Assembly: GCF_004331175.1 (NCBI RefSeq)
Contig: NZ_SJOD01000005.1
Location: 124,001 to 188,000, forward strand
Direction of reading: 5' to 3'
Source of the DNA: Acinetobacter sp. ANC 4178
Lineage (GTDB): Bacteria; Pseudomonadota; Gammaproteobacteria; Pseudomonadales; Moraxellaceae
DNA length: 64,000 nt
A model generated the notes under the pieces. The model had not been told where the DNA came from. It searched no databases and worked only from the letters and a program-made list of their open reading frames with translations. The position numbers were made by a program, and so were the translations under genes. Shown here in pieces: positions 43,822-54,281 of the stretch. Within the stretch, counting starts at the first letter, position 1; each line of letters begins with the position of its first letter.

Positions 43822-44361
43822 TTAAGATGTCGTGGCATGTGCGGGTTTTGCATCCATCGCTGCACGTTGCTTTCGCGCCTGTTCCAATATACGTTGTTGC
43901 AATTCTTGTCTAAAGCCCATCATAAATATCGCTTCGGCTAACACAAATAACGGACCAATGATCAAACCGACCAAATCATCGACAAATGCTGGTTTTTTCT
44001 TTTCATAAAAATGTCCTACAAACTGAAATACCCAACCCACCACAAAAATACCAATACTGAGCATTAACCATACGACCAAACTTAGACTGGCAATCTTTAA
44101 CGCCAAAGGATAGAAAGCCGCAAAAAGCAATAACATGATCGCACCAAACCATAGATCTAATTTCAAATAATAGCCACAGCTCAATATAATCAAGACCAAT
44201 GCTAAGGTGATTTCAAATCCTGAAAAATGAAACCCTACCCGTGCAGTCAAACACATAATTGAAAAAACAATCAGTGGAATCCCCACGAAATGCGTTAAAA
44301 TATTTTTATGATCAAGATGATAAGTGGCATACTGACTTAAAAGCTGTTCTAATTTACTCAT
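43822..44361 (-). CDS. Mpo1-like (DUF962) membrane protein
   Basis: A 179-residue membrane protein starting MSKLEQLLSQYATYHLDHKN. Family features: H-x-x-x-H-x-N near the start followed by THFVGIPLIVFS, four hydrophobic segments, and FQFVGHFYEKKKPAFVDDL near residue 140. Yeast Mpo1 of this family is an Fe-dependent dioxygenase for 2-hydroxy fatty acids; the bacterial role is inferred only. AAGGA 8 nt upstream supports the ATG at 44361; the frame upstream of it is not needed. Divergent from a Crp/Fnr regulator. Confidence 0.8.
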   Translation of the reverse strand: MSKLEQLLSQYATYHLDHKNILTHFVGIPLIVFSIMCLTARVGFHFSGFEITLALVLIILSCGYYLKLDLWFGAIMLLLFAAFYPLALKIASLSLVVWLMLSIGIFVVGWVFQFVGHFYEKKKPAFVDDLVGLIIGPLFVLAEAIFMMGFRQELQQRILEQARKQRAAMDAKPAHATTS

Positions 44362-44417
44362 CGGGATCGTCCTTGTAAAATTCATAAAACCACTATATAA
44401 AAAATTCATTTTTCTAG

Positions 44418-44435
44418 TTGTCAGATAGCCGACAA
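44418..44435. promoter_or_regulatory. Possible operator between Mpo1-like and Crp/Fnr genes
   Basis: TTGTC-8 nt-GACAA is a small dyad about 20 nt before the regulator ATG, at a position suited to autoregulation. The dyad is short and may be chance. Confidence 0.3.
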
Positions 44436-44454
44436 TTCAAAATTAAGGATGCCC

Positions 44455-45162
44455 ATGACACTTCAAATGGATGATCTTCAGCATCTTGCCAATAACCGCT
44501 GGTATTCTGAGCTACCTGTTCCTTTTCAACAGTTTATTCAGAAACATGCGCTCATACGGTACTATCAGAAAGAACAAGCGATTTTTTATTCTGGAGATGC
44601 CTTTGATGGAATCTATGCGGTGCTCGAGGGTGCAGTACGCTTAGGCTATGTCGATATTGAAGGCACAGAATCACTCGCCGCAATTGCAGAGCCGATTATG
44701 TGGTTCGGAGAAATCTCGTTAATTGATCAGCAACCGCGTTCCCACGATGCAACGGCGATTCAAAAAACACGTATCCTGCATATCCCAAGTGCCGCCATCT
44801 ACGCTTTACTGGCTGAACAGCCTCAATTCTGGTTTCATATTGCTCAACTCACCAGCCAAAAACTACGTATTGCTTTTTTAGAGCTAATTTCAATTCAAAC
44901 GCAGACCATCAGACAACGGCTAGCTCTACGCTTAATGCTGATTTTACAGGGCTATGGCAATCATGTGCTGATTGAAAAAAATATCATTCAACTGAGTCAG
45001 GAACAACTGGCGCAGATGTTGACTTGTTCACGGCAAACGGTGAATCAGGAATTACAAGCTTTAGAGAAACTTGGCGTATTAAAACTTGCGTTTAAAAAAA
45101 TTGAAGTTTTGGATCAGGAACAGTTGCATCAGCTCGCATATACGACTTCCAATATCGTTTAA
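44455..45162 (+). CDS. Crp/Fnr-family transcriptional regulator
   Basis: A 235-residue regulator: a cyclic-nucleotide-binding-like beta barrel (QAIFYSGDAFDGIYAVLEGA near residue 40, WFGEISLIDQQPRSHDATAI near 85) and a C-terminal winged helix (IQLSQEQLAQMLTCSRQTVN near 190). It lacks the N-terminal cysteine cluster of Fnr, and the cAMP-binding R-S block is not clearly conserved, so the ligand is unknown. AAGGA 5 nt upstream selects the ATG at 44455 over 44449. Confidence 0.88.
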   Translation: MTLQMDDLQHLANNRWYSELPVPFQQFIQKHALIRYYQKEQAIFYSGDAFDGIYAVLEGAVRLGYVDIEGTESLAAIAEPIMWFGEISLIDQQPRSHDATAIQKTRILHIPSAAIYALLAEQPQFWFHIAQLTSQKLRIAFLELISIQTQTIRQRLALRLMLILQGYGNHVLIEKNIIQLSQEQLAQMLTCSRQTVNQELQALEKLGVLKLAFKKIEVLDQEQLHQLAYTTSNIV

Positions 45163-45213
45163 CCACCTGTATTTAATCAGAATAAATGATCCAGCATTCT
45201 CGTTAAAATTTGA

Positions 45214-45315
45214 ATGCAGTACAGTATACAATTCGACTCAATAAAAGACGCAGTTCATGAGTTACGTGAAGATAAAAAAGGACTCAAGCAACCCCAACGT
45301 GGACTGCGCACATAA
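45214..45315 (+). CDS. Very small hypothetical frame (doubtful)
   Basis: A 33-residue frame starting MQYSIQFDSIKDAVHELRED, with charged amphipathic text but no ribosome binding site. The region 45163-45472 holds no other gene that I can support; it probably contains the promoter of the small exported protein. Confidence 0.2.
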   Translation: MQYSIQFDSIKDAVHELREDKKGLKQPQRGLRT

Positions 45316-45472
45316 CAAGATCAAACTTAAACCGATATTAAAAGCAAACTAAAAGTATAAAATATCCAATAATTAACTCTGATTTATAAACAATTTTTTA
45401 ATTTACTCACCTCTAGTTCAGATTAAACTTAAATAAAGGCACTTGAGCCATGGCACTGATAGAAGATCCAAA

Positions 45473-45709
45473 ATGAAAAAAATTTCAACAGCAATTCTTG
45501 CAACCACATTCGCTTTATTAAGCGCTACTGCTTTTGCTTGTCCTAAGGGCACCGAAATGCAAGGTGGTACTGGACCTCACCATAAAGGTGGTAAATGTGT
45601 CGCTGTCAGCAGTAAAAAAACAGCAGCAAAACCGATGATGACCACTGAAAAAACCAAATCAATGCATTCTAGCGCACCAACGAAAACAGATACTAAAACC
45701 AAACCTTAA
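45473..45709 (+). CDS. Small exported Lys/Thr-rich protein
   Basis: A 78-residue protein with a signal peptide (MKKISTAILATTFALLSATA, cut after FA). The short mature part begins CPKGTEMQGGTGPHHKGGKC and has a low-complexity tail rich in Lys, Thr and Ser. The two cysteines flank a GTG-x-HHKGG stretch. No family function known. Followed directly by a strong terminator. Confidence 0.7.
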   Translation: MKKISTAILATTFALLSATAFACPKGTEMQGGTGPHHKGGKCVAVSSKKTAAKPMMTTEKTKSMHSSAPTKTDTKTKP

Positions 45710-45723
45710 CGAAAATCTAAAAC

Positions 45724-45752
45724 AAAAAAAGCGAGATGATCTCGCTTTTTTT
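45724..45752. terminator. Bidirectional terminator
   Basis: AAAAAAAGCGAGA / TCTCGCTTTTTTT, a 13-bp stem with a 3-nt loop between convergent genes. Confidence 0.9.
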
Positions 45753-45762
45753 TACATTCTTA

Positions 45763-46233
45763 TTAGCGTTTAGGGTCAGTATTACCCAATGCAGGGTTGT
45801 CTACTGCATCTTTACATTGTGCCTTATCACGTTCGTAATCAGCTTTACGCTGCGAAATGGTGGATGAATTGTCCATGGTTTCACGAGCCCAAACATCTAA
45901 ACTAGTCAAGGCCTTACGACACAGTGCATATTTTCCTTCAGTCACAGAGTCCGTCATTTTGACATTAATACGCCAATCTGTACTCAGTTTACGCGCAGGT
46001 TTACGCACATTTTCTTCAATTAAATTCCGTTGCTTACGATATACATAAGGATCTGCCTCGTTCATGAATCGCCATGCTTCATGTGCATAAGTAGTCGCAT
46101 CATTGGTCAATTTAGGCGCAGCTTTAATTTCTGCTTTCTTTTCAGCATGATCTGAAGATTGACCACAACCTTGTAATAGCACCGCACTACTTAACACAGA
46201 AACAATAAGAACAGGCGCTCTAAGTATTCGCAT
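45763..46233 (-). CDS. Putative lipoprotein
   Basis: A 156-residue protein with a lipoprotein signal peptide (VLSSAVLLQGCGQSSDH; lipobox LLQGC near residue 20-24). The mature chain is charged and helical (EAWRFMNEADPYVYRKQRNL), with two later cysteines (YALCRKAL, KAQCKDAV). Membrane-anchored in the periplasm. No function recognised. The residue after the lipid Cys is Gly, so the outer membrane is the likelier destination. Confidence 0.8.
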   Translation of the reverse strand: MRILRAPVLIVSVLSSAVLLQGCGQSSDHAEKKAEIKAAPKLTNDATTYAHEAWRFMNEADPYVYRKQRNLIEENVRKPARKLSTDWRINVKMTDSVTEGKYALCRKALTSLDVWARETMDNSSTISQRKADYERDKAQCKDAVDNPALGNTDPKR

Positions 46234-46334
46234 CTAGGGAATCACCGCAACAATCTAGTAGGTACTATGCTAGTAAATTCGGCTACAATACACAATCTTA
46301 TTTGACCTATCGTTTAACTCTAACAAGGTGTGTC

Positions 46335-47093
46335 GTGTCACAACACAAATTAACACCCACGCAAACGGCTGGTTTTTGGCAAGGTGCCAAAGATAGCCAA
46401 GCGATTATCTTTACTTATTTACCCGTATCTTTTGCCTTTGGGGTTTCTGCAACACAGTTTGGCTTTAGTGCTTGGGAAGCCCTATTTCTGTCTTGTACCA
46501 TGTATGCAGGTGCTAGCCAGTTTCTGGTGGTGGCACTTTTAGGAAGTGGAACCTCAATCTGGATGACAGCACTGACCGTTATTGCGCTTGATATTCGTCA
46601 TTTACTCTATGGACCTGCCTTACAGAATTTAATTCAAGACCGATTAAACCTGAAAAAAACTGCGATTTGGGCTTGGGGATTGACCGATGAAGTCTTTGCC
46701 TCAGGCATGATCAAACTGTCACAAAGACGCCAAGAATGGTCTGAATCTTGGATGTTAGGGCTCAGTTTATTTAGCTGGTTGTCTTGGGCAACGGGTTCAT
46801 TCTTGGGTGGGCTATTTGCCGATCAGGTAACGCATTTACCGCAATTTTTGCAGGCTGCACTCGATTTCTTGTTACCCGCGCTATTCCTCAGTTTTCTTTT
46901 GGCTGCTTTTGAGAAAAAACATACCTTTGTGGTCAGTGTGACCATTTTAGTGTCTGCGATCGCCTGCTATTTCATTGATCTGTCTGCTGCCATTTTTATT
47001 GGTATTTCATCAGGTATATTTGCTGGTTTGTTTAAGCATTATGTCCTCAAACAACAAGATGCCGAGCACACAGGAGCATCACATGAATCTTGA
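46335..47093 (+). CDS. azlC: AzlC-family branched-chain amino acid exporter subunit
   Basis: A 252-residue membrane protein: FLPVSFAF-like text at TM1 (FTYLPVSFAFGVSATQFGFS), then CTMYAGASQFLVVALLGSGT and VIALDIRHLLYGPALQ, with a final hydrophobic C-terminal half. AzlC and AzlD form an exporter for branched-chain amino acids and analogues. The start is taken as GTG at 46335 with AAGGTG 4 nt upstream. It overlaps azlD by 11 nt. Confidence 0.85.
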   Translation: MSQHKLTPTQTAGFWQGAKDSQAIIFTYLPVSFAFGVSATQFGFSAWEALFLSCTMYAGASQFLVVALLGSGTSIWMTALTVIALDIRHLLYGPALQNLIQDRLNLKKTAIWAWGLTDEVFASGMIKLSQRRQEWSESWMLGLSLFSWLSWATGSFLGGLFADQVTHLPQFLQAALDFLLPALFLSFLLAAFEKKHTFVVSVTILVSAIACYFIDLSAAIFIGISSGIFAGLFKHYVLKQQDAEHTGASHES

Positions 47094-47430
47094 AATCATA
47101 TTGGTAGGAATTGTGGTTGGTATTGCAAATTTTGCCTCACGTTTTGGTCCTTTTTTTGTCATTCAAAAATTTCAACAAAATTCGCAAAAACGTGGTGCAT
47201 TGTGGTTAAAAATTGCCTTAGGCTCGATTGGTATTTCTGCCATTAGCTCCATGTTGGTCGTTGCAACGCTTCCCCCGCTGCTAGAAACACCCAATAAAAG
47301 TTTGGCAATGCTGATAGGATTCTTGGTACTAACAGGCTTATATTTCAAATTTAAGCAAATTGTCCCTGCAACCTTAACTGCTGCTTTGACCTATGGTCTG
47401 GTGTATACCTATATACCCTTTCATTTTTAA
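47083..47430 (+). CDS. azlD: AzlD-family small subunit
   Basis: A 115-residue protein starting MNLEIILVGIVVGIANFASR with four hydrophobic segments, the partner of AzlC. CAGGAG at 47071-47076 with 6-nt spacing inside the azlC end fixes the start at 47083 and indicates coupling. Confidence 0.85.
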   Translation: MNLEIILVGIVVGIANFASRFGPFFVIQKFQQNSQKRGALWLKIALGSIGISAISSMLVVATLPPLLETPNKSLAMLIGFLVLTGLYFKFKQIVPATLTAALTYGLVYTYIPFHF

Positions 47431-47458
47431 ATAATTTTGAACAGATGATTCATAACCT

Positions 47459-47495
47459 AGTTAATCACTTGAGAGAAAATTTCAGGTGATTAACT
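47459..47495 (+). terminator. azlCD terminator-like hairpin
   Basis: AGTTAATCACTTGA pairs with TCAGGTGATTAACT over 14 bp with one wobble and a 9-nt loop; a T-run of only three follows. Confidence 0.55.
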
Positions 47496-47676
47496 TTAAA
47501 TAAGAAATAAACTTACTTTATGAAAGTAAATAAGTTTTTATTCAAACGCCAAATCGATCTTTTCAACTGAACTGCAAAAAAATTGTTCGACAATCTTATT
47601 ATTTTATGTGAAAGCGACCTGAACACCGCTCTGAGTTCTGCTATGCTAAAACCCCATTTACGCAAGGATGAATCAC

Positions 47677-48882
47677 ATGAGCGTGACTATTGGTACTCCC
47701 CTTCAATCTTCTGCATTTAAAGTTCTACTATTAGGGTCTGGAGAACTCGGAAAAGAAGTGGTGATTTCACTGCAACGTTTGGGTGTTGAAGTACACGCAG
47801 CTGACCGATACGACCATGCTCCTGCCATGCAAGTTGCGCATTATCAATACACATTAAATATGGCAAATCCTGAAGAATTAAAACAACTGATTGCCCAAGT
47901 AAAACCTCATCTTATTGTTCCTGAAATTGAAGCGATTGCGACGGAAGTTCTGGTTGAAATTGAAGCCAGCCAAGCCGCAACCATCATTCCTTCTGCAAAA
48001 GCAGTAAACCTCACCATGAACCGTGAAGGTATTCGCCGTTTGGCTGCGGAAGAGCTCGGTTTACCCACCTCTGCATACCGTTTTGCTGATTCTCTTGAAT
48101 CTTTCCGTGCTGCTTGTGATGACATTGGTTATCCAAACTTTGTGAAACCGGTCATGTCCTCTTCGGGCAAAGGTCAATCACGCGTAAAAAGCTTTGCCGA
48201 AGTGGATGCGGCTTGGGAATATGCACAAACAGGTGGTCGCGTCAATCAAGGCAAAGTCATTGTGGAATCACAAATTGACTTTGATTTTGAAATTACCTTA
48301 CTCACTGTTCGTGCCAAAAATGCAGAAACTGGTGAAATTGAAACCCAATACTGCGACCCGATTGGTCATCGTCAAGATTCTGGTGATTATGTAGAAAGCT
48401 GGCAACCTCAAGTCATGACCGCAGTGGCTTTGGAAGAAGCAAAACGGATTTCTCATAAAGTCACTACAGCCTTAGGCGGTTGCGGTATTTTTGGCGTGGA
48501 ATTGTTTGTCAAAGGTGACAAAGTGTGGTTTAGTGAGGTTTCACCGCGTCCACACGATACAGGTCTTGTGACTTTGGCTTCCCAATATCAAAGCGAATTT
48601 GAATTACATGCGCGCGCCATTCTAGGCTTGCCTGTCAATACAGCTCGCCACAGTGTCGCTGCAAGTGCGGTCATTTACGCAGGTGTGGATGATACCAATC
48701 TTTCCTTCTCTGGCTTAAATCTTGCTTTGGCAAATCCAAATACTGATTTACGTCTGTTCGGAAAACCTGAAGGTTTTAAACGCCGCCGTATGGGTGTTAC
48801 TACTGCACGTGCGGAAACCACCGATCAAGCACGTGAACTGGCACAACACGCTGCGGATCAAGTCATTGTGAATCAGAACTAA
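47677..48882 (+). CDS. purT: Formate-dependent phosphoribosylglycinamide formyltransferase
   Basis: A 401-residue ATP-grasp enzyme that formylates GAR from formate and ATP in purine synthesis. Text: [20 protein letters not shown] at the N-terminus, [39 protein letters not shown] near residue 155, and [25 protein letters not shown] 8 nt upstream of the ATG at 47677 makes it the better start than 47668. glnD follows after 26 nt. Confidence 0.95.
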   Translation: MSVTIGTPLQSSAFKVLLLGSGELGKEVVISLQRLGVEVHAADRYDHAPAMQVAHYQYTLNMANPEELKQLIAQVKPHLIVPEIEAIATEVLVEIEASQAATIIPSAKAVNLTMNREGIRRLAAEELGLPTSAYRFADSLESFRAACDDIGYPNFVKPVMSSSGKGQSRVKSFAEVDAAWEYAQTGGRVNQGKVIVESQIDFDFEITLLTVRAKNAETGEIETQYCDPIGHRQDSGDYVESWQPQVMTAVALEEAKRISHKVTTALGGCGIFGVELFVKGDKVWFSEVSPRPHDTGLVTLASQYQSEFELHARAILGLPVNTARHSVAASAVIYAGVDDTNLSFSGLNLALANPNTDLRLFGKPEGFKRRRMGVTTARAETTDQARELAQHAADQVIVNQN

Positions 48883-48908
48883 CTTATACATATTACGGAC
48901 TCCTGTTC

Positions 48909-51575
48909 ATGATCAATACTTCACCATTGTTGAATTACGTCAAAAGTAACCATGATATTCAAGCGATTAACCAATGGCGTACCGATGTAGAAAATCAATT
49001 ACAGGAAAGTTTTGAACATGGGCAGCCCATTCGTGAAATCATTTTAGCGCGCTCTAATCTGATTGATGAAGCACTGCAATTTCTCTGGCAACATGCTGAG
49101 TTAGATCAAACCAATCTCGGTCTGTTTGCGGTCGGGGGCTACGGTCGCCATGAAATGCTGCCATATTCAGATGTCGACATTATGATTTTGTCGGAAGATG
49201 AAATTACGGCAGATCAAGAGAAACTGATTTCCACTTTTATTTCTTCACTTTGGGATGTAGGGAATTTTAAACCCGGCATCAGTGTGCGCAGCATTCGCCA
49301 ATGTGTCGAAGAAGCCACCAATGATCTCACTGTTGCCACCACCCTCATTGAAGCACGTCTAATTATCGGCTATGAACATCTCGCACGTTGGCCTCGTCGT
49401 ATCGTTTCACAAACATGGACCGATAAAACTTTCTATGATGCGAAAATGGAAGAGCAACACCGCCGTTACGCACAGCACAACAATACTGAAAGTAATTTAG
49501 AACCCGACATTAAAAATGCTCCGGGCGGTATCCGTGATATTAACCAAATTGGCTGGATTGCTAAACGCCATTTCCGAGTGAACCGTATTTATGATTTAGT
49601 CCATTTGGGCTTTATTTCTGAGTTTGAACTCGGTGTCTTGGAAGAAGCTGAAAGTTTCTTATGGGAAATTCGCCATCATTTACACCGTCTAACCAAACGT
49701 GACGAGAACCGTTTATTATTTGACTATCAGCGTGACATTGCTGGCATGTTTGGTTATGTACGTGAAGAAGATAAGTCACCCAACTACCCAATTGAACAAT
49801 TCATGAAACGGTACTACCGTACTGCACAACAAGTTTCGACCCTAAATGAAATGTTGTTGGCGTATTTTAGTGAATCCGTCATTACCCCTCGACTGCCACA
49901 ATATGAACGTCAAATTGTAGAAATTAATGATAATTTCAAACTGGTCGATGGCAAATTGGCAGTTCAGCACCATAAAATTTTCGCTGAAAAACCCAGTGCA
50001 ATTTTAGAATTATTCTATTTGCTTGCGAACCGTCCAGAAATTGAAGGCATTCGCGCGCGCACCTTACGTCTACTCATACTAGCAGCGAAACGCATTGATC
50101 AAGCTTATCGCGATAATCCTGAACACCAGGCCTTGTTCATGGCGATTATTCGTTCGCCTTACCGCTTATATGACACCATGGTCGCGATGAAGCGTTATGG
50201 CGTTCTGGGTAACTATATTCCTGCTTTCGGACAAATTATGGGACTCATGCAATATGATTTGTTCCATATTTATACGGTCGATGCACACACTTTATTATTA
50301 TTACGTAACTTAAATCGTTTTAAAGAACCTGAATTCGCCAAAGATTTCCCTGTCGTCAGTTCAGTATTCCAACGTTTAGCGCGACGTGACATCGTATTTT
50401 TAGCCGCCTTATTCCATGACATTGCTAAAGGACGTGGCGGTGACCATAGTGAACTCGGTGCAGAAGATGCGATTGAATTCTGCCGTGTACATGGGTTCAC
50501 CGAACGTGAATGCAAACTGGTGGCTTGGCTGATTCACAACCACCTCCTCATGTCACTGACAGCACAGAAAAAAGATATTTCTGACCCCGATGTGGTGAAA
50601 GATTTCGCAGAAAAACTGGGTGATATGGAGCATTTAGACTATCTCTATACCCTCACTGTTGCCGATATTAATGCGACCAATCCAAAATTATGGAACTCAT
50701 GGCGCGCATCCTTAATGCGCCAATTGTATACACATGCTCGCGACATTATTCGTACGGGTCTTGGTCGCCCCGTCGACTACCAAATGCTGATAGAAGACAC
50801 CAAATTTGCAGCCAGTGAAATGCTGGTCAATGATTTTTCCTTGGCTGATGTTGAGAAAGTCTGGCAAGAGCTGGGGGATGAATATTTCATCAAAGAATCG
50901 GCTGATGAAATTGCTTGGCATACCCGCGCGATATTAGAACACGGTGAAAATCCTGCGCCTTTAGTGTTAATGCGTGCACACCGTATTTCTGCACAGGATG
51001 CAGTACAAATCTTTATTTATACACGCGACCAACCTAACTTATTTGCAACCACCGTGGCCATTTTAGATCGCATGAATCTGGATGTTCAGGATGCGCGAAT
51101 TATTACCGCGACTACCGCATTTAGTTTGGATACCTATTTGGTTCTAGACCGTTTTGGCACCTTATTAACAGACCCTGAACGTGAGGCGACAGTGATTCAC
51201 TCGCTCACCTCAGCACTCAGTCAATCTGATAAATATCCGGGATTAATGCAGCGCCGCATTCCACGTCAACTTCGCCATTTTGATATTGAAAATACCGTGG
51301 ACGTGACCTTGAATGAAGCGTTACAGCAAAATATGGTTGAAATTTCCACACTTGACCATCCAGGATTACTTGCGAAAATTGGTGGTCTGTTTATGATGCA
51401 GGGTTTAGACATTCACTCTGCTAAAATTGCCACTTTAGGCGAACGCGCCGAAGATATCTTCTTTGTGACCAAAAAAGATGGCTCACCAATGACGGAAGAA
51501 GAAGCAGTATTATTTGCCAATCAACTGAAGTTAGCCTTGGATGAAGCCTCTAATCAGGTCTGTGGTCAACATTAA
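48909..51575 (+). CDS. glnD: Bifunctional PII uridylyltransferase/uridylyl-removing enzyme
   Basis: An 888-residue nitrogen-status sensor. The nucleotidyltransferase domain has [20 protein letters not shown] near residue 80 (G-x-G-R and D-x-D). The HD domain has [20 protein letters not shown] near 500. Two C-terminal ACT domains start near 705 ([20 protein letters not shown]) and 815 ([20 protein letters not shown]). Length standard. It uridylylates PII when glutamine is low and removes the group when glutamine is high. dapC follows 25 nt later. Confidence 0.96.
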   Translation: MINTSPLLNYVKSNHDIQAINQWRTDVENQLQESFEHGQPIREIILARSNLIDEALQFLWQHAELDQTNLGLFAVGGYGRHEMLPYSDVDIMILSEDEITADQEKLISTFISSLWDVGNFKPGISVRSIRQCVEEATNDLTVATTLIEARLIIGYEHLARWPRRIVSQTWTDKTFYDAKMEEQHRRYAQHNNTESNLEPDIKNAPGGIRDINQIGWIAKRHFRVNRIYDLVHLGFISEFELGVLEEAESFLWEIRHHLHRLTKRDENRLLFDYQRDIAGMFGYVREEDKSPNYPIEQFMKRYYRTAQQVSTLNEMLLAYFSESVITPRLPQYERQIVEINDNFKLVDGKLAVQHHKIFAEKPSAILELFYLLANRPEIEGIRARTLRLLILAAKRIDQAYRDNPEHQALFMAIIRSPYRLYDTMVAMKRYGVLGNYIPAFGQIMGLMQYDLFHIYTVDAHTLLLLRNLNRFKEPEFAKDFPVVSSVFQRLARRDIVFLAALFHDIAKGRGGDHSELGAEDAIEFCRVHGFTERECKLVAWLIHNHLLMSLTAQKKDISDPDVVKDFAEKLGDMEHLDYLYTLTVADINATNPKLWNSWRASLMRQLYTHARDIIRTGLGRPVDYQMLIEDTKFAASEMLVNDFSLADVEKVWQELGDEYFIKESADEIAWHTRAILEHGENPAPLVLMRAHRISAQDAVQIFIYTRDQPNLFATTVAILDRMNLDVQDARIITATTAFSLDTYLVLDRFGTLLTDPEREATVIHSLTSALSQSDKYPGLMQRRIPRQLRHFDIENTVDVTLNEALQQNMVEISTLDHPGLLAKIGGLFMMQGLDIHSAKIATLGERAEDIFFVTKKDGSPMTEEEAVLFANQLKLALDEASNQVCGQH

Positions 51576-51600
51576 TTTTTAACGTTCGGGTATTCGTTTC

Positions 51601-52770
51601 ATGAACTCTAGTTTATCCCTATTGCATCCTTATCCATTTGAAAAGTTAAATAAACTTTTTAAGGATGTACAACCCGCAGATTTACCTTTGATTCCTCTTT
51701 CGATTGGAGAGCCAAAGCATCCTGCACCAGAGTTTGTGAAACAAGCGATTATTGATAATTTTCAGCATTTATCAACTTATCCAAATAGCAAAGGTCTGCC
51801 TGAGTTACGTCTGAGTATTGCCAACTGGTTAACACGTCGTTTTCATCTGAACCAAATAAATCCTGATCAAGAAATTTTGCCTGTTTCGGGTACACGTGAA
51901 GCGATTTTTTCATTTGTACAAGCACTGATTAACCGTGATGAAAAACCCTATGTCGTTATGCCAAACCCCTTTTATCAAATTTATGAAGGGGCAGCTTTAC
52001 TGGCAGGTGCAGAACCTTATTTCATTAACTGTACTGAAGAAAATGGCTATTTAGGCGATTTTGATGCGGTTCCTGCGGAAGTCTGGGAAAAAACAGCACT
52101 CTTGTTTGTTTGTACACCAGGCAATCCTACAGGTGCGGTACTGTCTAAAGAACAATTTAAAAAACTGATTGCACTATCTGACCAATACGGTTTTGTGATT
52201 GCTTCAGATGAATGCTATTCAGAACTTTGGTTTGATCAAGCACCAACAGGACTGTTAGAAGTCTGTGCTGAAATTGGGCGTGATGACTATAAAAACTGCG
52301 TTGTGTTCCATTCATTGTCAAAGCGTTCAAACTTACCGGGTATGCGTTCTGGTTTTGTTGCTGGCGATGCAGCCTTACTAAAACCTTATTTGCAATATCG
52401 TACTTATCACGGTGCAGCAATGCCCGTTCAACATCAGTTGGCCTCTATTGCGGCATGGGATGATGAAGCGCACGTTGAAGAAAATCGCGTGCAGTACCGT
52501 GCCAAGTTTGATTTATTTCAAAATGAATTGGGACATCTGTTACCTTTACAAAAACCTGATGCTGGCTTTTATTATTGGCTTAAAGTAGATAATGATGAAA
52601 CTTTTGCCAAAATGCTGATGGAAAAGGCCCATGTAAAAGTGCTCCCAGGGCGCTATTTATCGCGTGATACGACGACGGGTAACCCTGGTGAAAACCATGT
52701 GCGTATGGCTTTGGTAGCTGATATTGCACAATGTGAGCAAGCAATCGCCCGCTTAAAGAAGATTCTATAA
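51601..52770 (+). CDS. dapC: Succinyldiaminopimelate transaminase
   Basis: A 389-residue class I PLP aminotransferase: LPLIPLSIGEPKHPAPEFVK, STYPNSKGLPELRLSIANWL, LFVCTPGNPTGAVLSKEQFK, and the PLP lysine in VVFHSLSKRSNLPGMRSGFV near residue 240. The text and the location after glnD match DapC, which makes succinyl-diaminopimelate for lysine and peptidoglycan synthesis. Confidence 0.9.
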   Translation: MNSSLSLLHPYPFEKLNKLFKDVQPADLPLIPLSIGEPKHPAPEFVKQAIIDNFQHLSTYPNSKGLPELRLSIANWLTRRFHLNQINPDQEILPVSGTREAIFSFVQALINRDEKPYVVMPNPFYQIYEGAALLAGAEPYFINCTEENGYLGDFDAVPAEVWEKTALLFVCTPGNPTGAVLSKEQFKKLIALSDQYGFVIASDECYSELWFDQAPTGLLEVCAEIGRDDYKNCVVFHSLSKRSNLPGMRSGFVAGDAALLKPYLQYRTYHGAAMPVQHQLASIAAWDDEAHVEENRVQYRAKFDLFQNELGHLLPLQKPDAGFYYWLKVDNDETFAKMLMEKAHVKVLPGRYLSRDTTTGNPGENHVRMALVADIAQCEQAIARLKKIL

Positions 52771-52801
52771 TCATCTTTTAGATCATAAAAAATCTATATC
52801 T

Positions 52802-52920
52802 TGAACTGCACCCCAAAAGTTGAACACGTCTTTGTTTAATTTAAAGGGTGCTTTTCTATGGCTAAATATTCTCAACAAATTAAGCTTAAAGTAGTTCAAT
52901 ACGATTTATCTGGATTTTAG
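52802..52920 (+). mobile_element. IS3-family (IS150-type) left-end remnant
   Basis: The stretch opens with TGAACTGCACCCCAAAAGTT, the usual terminal inverted repeat of IS150-group elements. At 52858 it starts the orfA text MAKYSQQIKLKVVQYDLSGF, then a TAG. Only the left end and 20 codons remain; no orfB, right end or target duplication was found. Confidence 0.75.
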
Positions 52921-53204
52921 AATCCAACACGAATACTTAAAAGCATGCATCTTACATCCAGTATTTTATGGCTCGCTACTTATTGACCAAACATGAATAC
53001 GTAGAAGTGCTTATTTCATAGACTAGCCACAATAGCCTGTAGTTTAAATGATCAATCGATCAACTGACGTAAGACTTGGCTTGCTTGAGTAAATGCCTCG
53101 ATTGAACTTACAAAATAAAATAACTTGGAGTCAGCTCGTCTAAACCAAGTTGGCACAGTCATAATTTTAAGGCTAATATGATCTTTTATCTCAAGGAATA
53201 GAAG
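52921..53204. other. Decayed intergenic DNA after the IS remnant
   Basis: No intact gene. On the minus strand a 36-codon frame (53162 to 53052, MTVPTWFRRADSKLFYFVSS) may be a fragment of an older gene; no ribosome binding site and no family recognised. Confidence 0.35.
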
Positions 53205-53900
53205 ATGAAGAATAAGCCTACCATTATTTTAGTCCACGGATTCTGGGGCGGAGCTGCCCACTGGTCTAAGGTTATTATCGATTTATTTGACCGAGGCTAT
53301 ACAGCATTGCGTGCTATTGAACTTCCCCTCACCTCATTAGCCGATGATGTTGAACGCACCCGAAAAATGATTGCTCAAGTGAAAGGAGATGTGCTTTTAG
53401 TCGGTCACTCTTATGGTGGTGCTGTTATTACCGAAGCTGGCAACCAACCCAATGTTGTAGGGCTGGTATATATTGCAGCTTTTGCGCCAGACACGGGTGA
53501 AAGCCCAGGCAGCATTACCCAACAGCATTTACCTGCCGGTGCACCAGATTTAGAGCCCGATAGCGATGGTTATCTTTGGATAAAAGTCGATAAATATTAT
53601 GAAAACTTTTGTCAGGATTTAAGTCACAATGAAGGTCTGGTGATGGGCATCACTCAAAAAGCGCCTGTAGCGGGTACATTTGGCGATACGATTTCGACTC
53701 CTGCGTGGAAAACAAAACCCTCTTGGTATCAAATTTCGACCGAAGACCGCATGATTCATCCAGAAAATCAAACCATGATGTCTTCTCGTTTAAATGCTAA
53801 AAAGGTCATTTCTTTAAATGCCAGCCATGCATCTTTAGCATCTCAACCCAAGGCGATTGCTGATTTAATTGGTGAAGCGGCTACATTTCTTGCCCGTTAA
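53205..53900 (+). CDS. Alpha/beta hydrolase
   Basis: A 231-residue hydrolase. The oxyanion block is ILVHGFWGGAAHWSKV near residue 10, the nucleophile Ser is in LLVGHSYGGAVITEAG near 67, the acid Asp is probably in ISTEDRMIHPENQ near 185, and the catalytic His is in NASHASLASQPKAI near 210. Similar small esterases are often annotated as chlorinated-ester or salicylate esterase relatives; the substrate cannot be assigned. AAGGA with 7-nt spacing supports the start. It follows IS-scarred DNA and is monocistronic. Confidence 0.85.
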   Translation: MKNKPTIILVHGFWGGAAHWSKVIIDLFDRGYTALRAIELPLTSLADDVERTRKMIAQVKGDVLLVGHSYGGAVITEAGNQPNVVGLVYIAAFAPDTGESPGSITQQHLPAGAPDLEPDSDGYLWIKVDKYYENFCQDLSHNEGLVMGITQKAPVAGTFGDTISTPAWKTKPSWYQISTEDRMIHPENQTMMSSRLNAKKVISLNASHASLASQPKAIADLIGEAATFLAR

Positions 53901-54114
53901 TGGTTTACATATTTGAAGAAAATTGAATTTTACTGCTGTGCCACAGTTTAATTTTAACGAGCTTACAAGAGATCTATGCCATGTAAAACCAAGCTTTGTA
54001 TTGCTATTTTAAACAGTGCTTAAAACCAACTGAGGACATAATACATAGGAAGCATTTTTGGCAATTCATTAAAGAATTTAGGCAGACGATTTCATAAAAA
54101 GACTCTTATAAAGC

Positions 54115-54142
54115 ATCAAGGGCATCTAAAAATGCCCTTGAT
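54115..54142. terminator. Hairpin between convergent genes
   Basis: ATCAAGGGCAT / ATGCCCTTGAT, an 11-bp stem with a 6-nt loop, about 215 nt after the hydrolase and 140 nt before the lysE-family 3' end. Short T-run on either side. The rest of 53901-54281 shows no gene. Confidence 0.6.
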
Positions 54143-54281
54143 TTGAAATTATCTATTTTTTTGGATAACGCACCATTTATAAGTTACATATACATCTACA
54201 GTTGTTTCAGTATCAAAATAGCAATAAACAAACTCTTAGTTAAATTCATCGTAACATAAAATAGATCTGTAGATTCATCGC

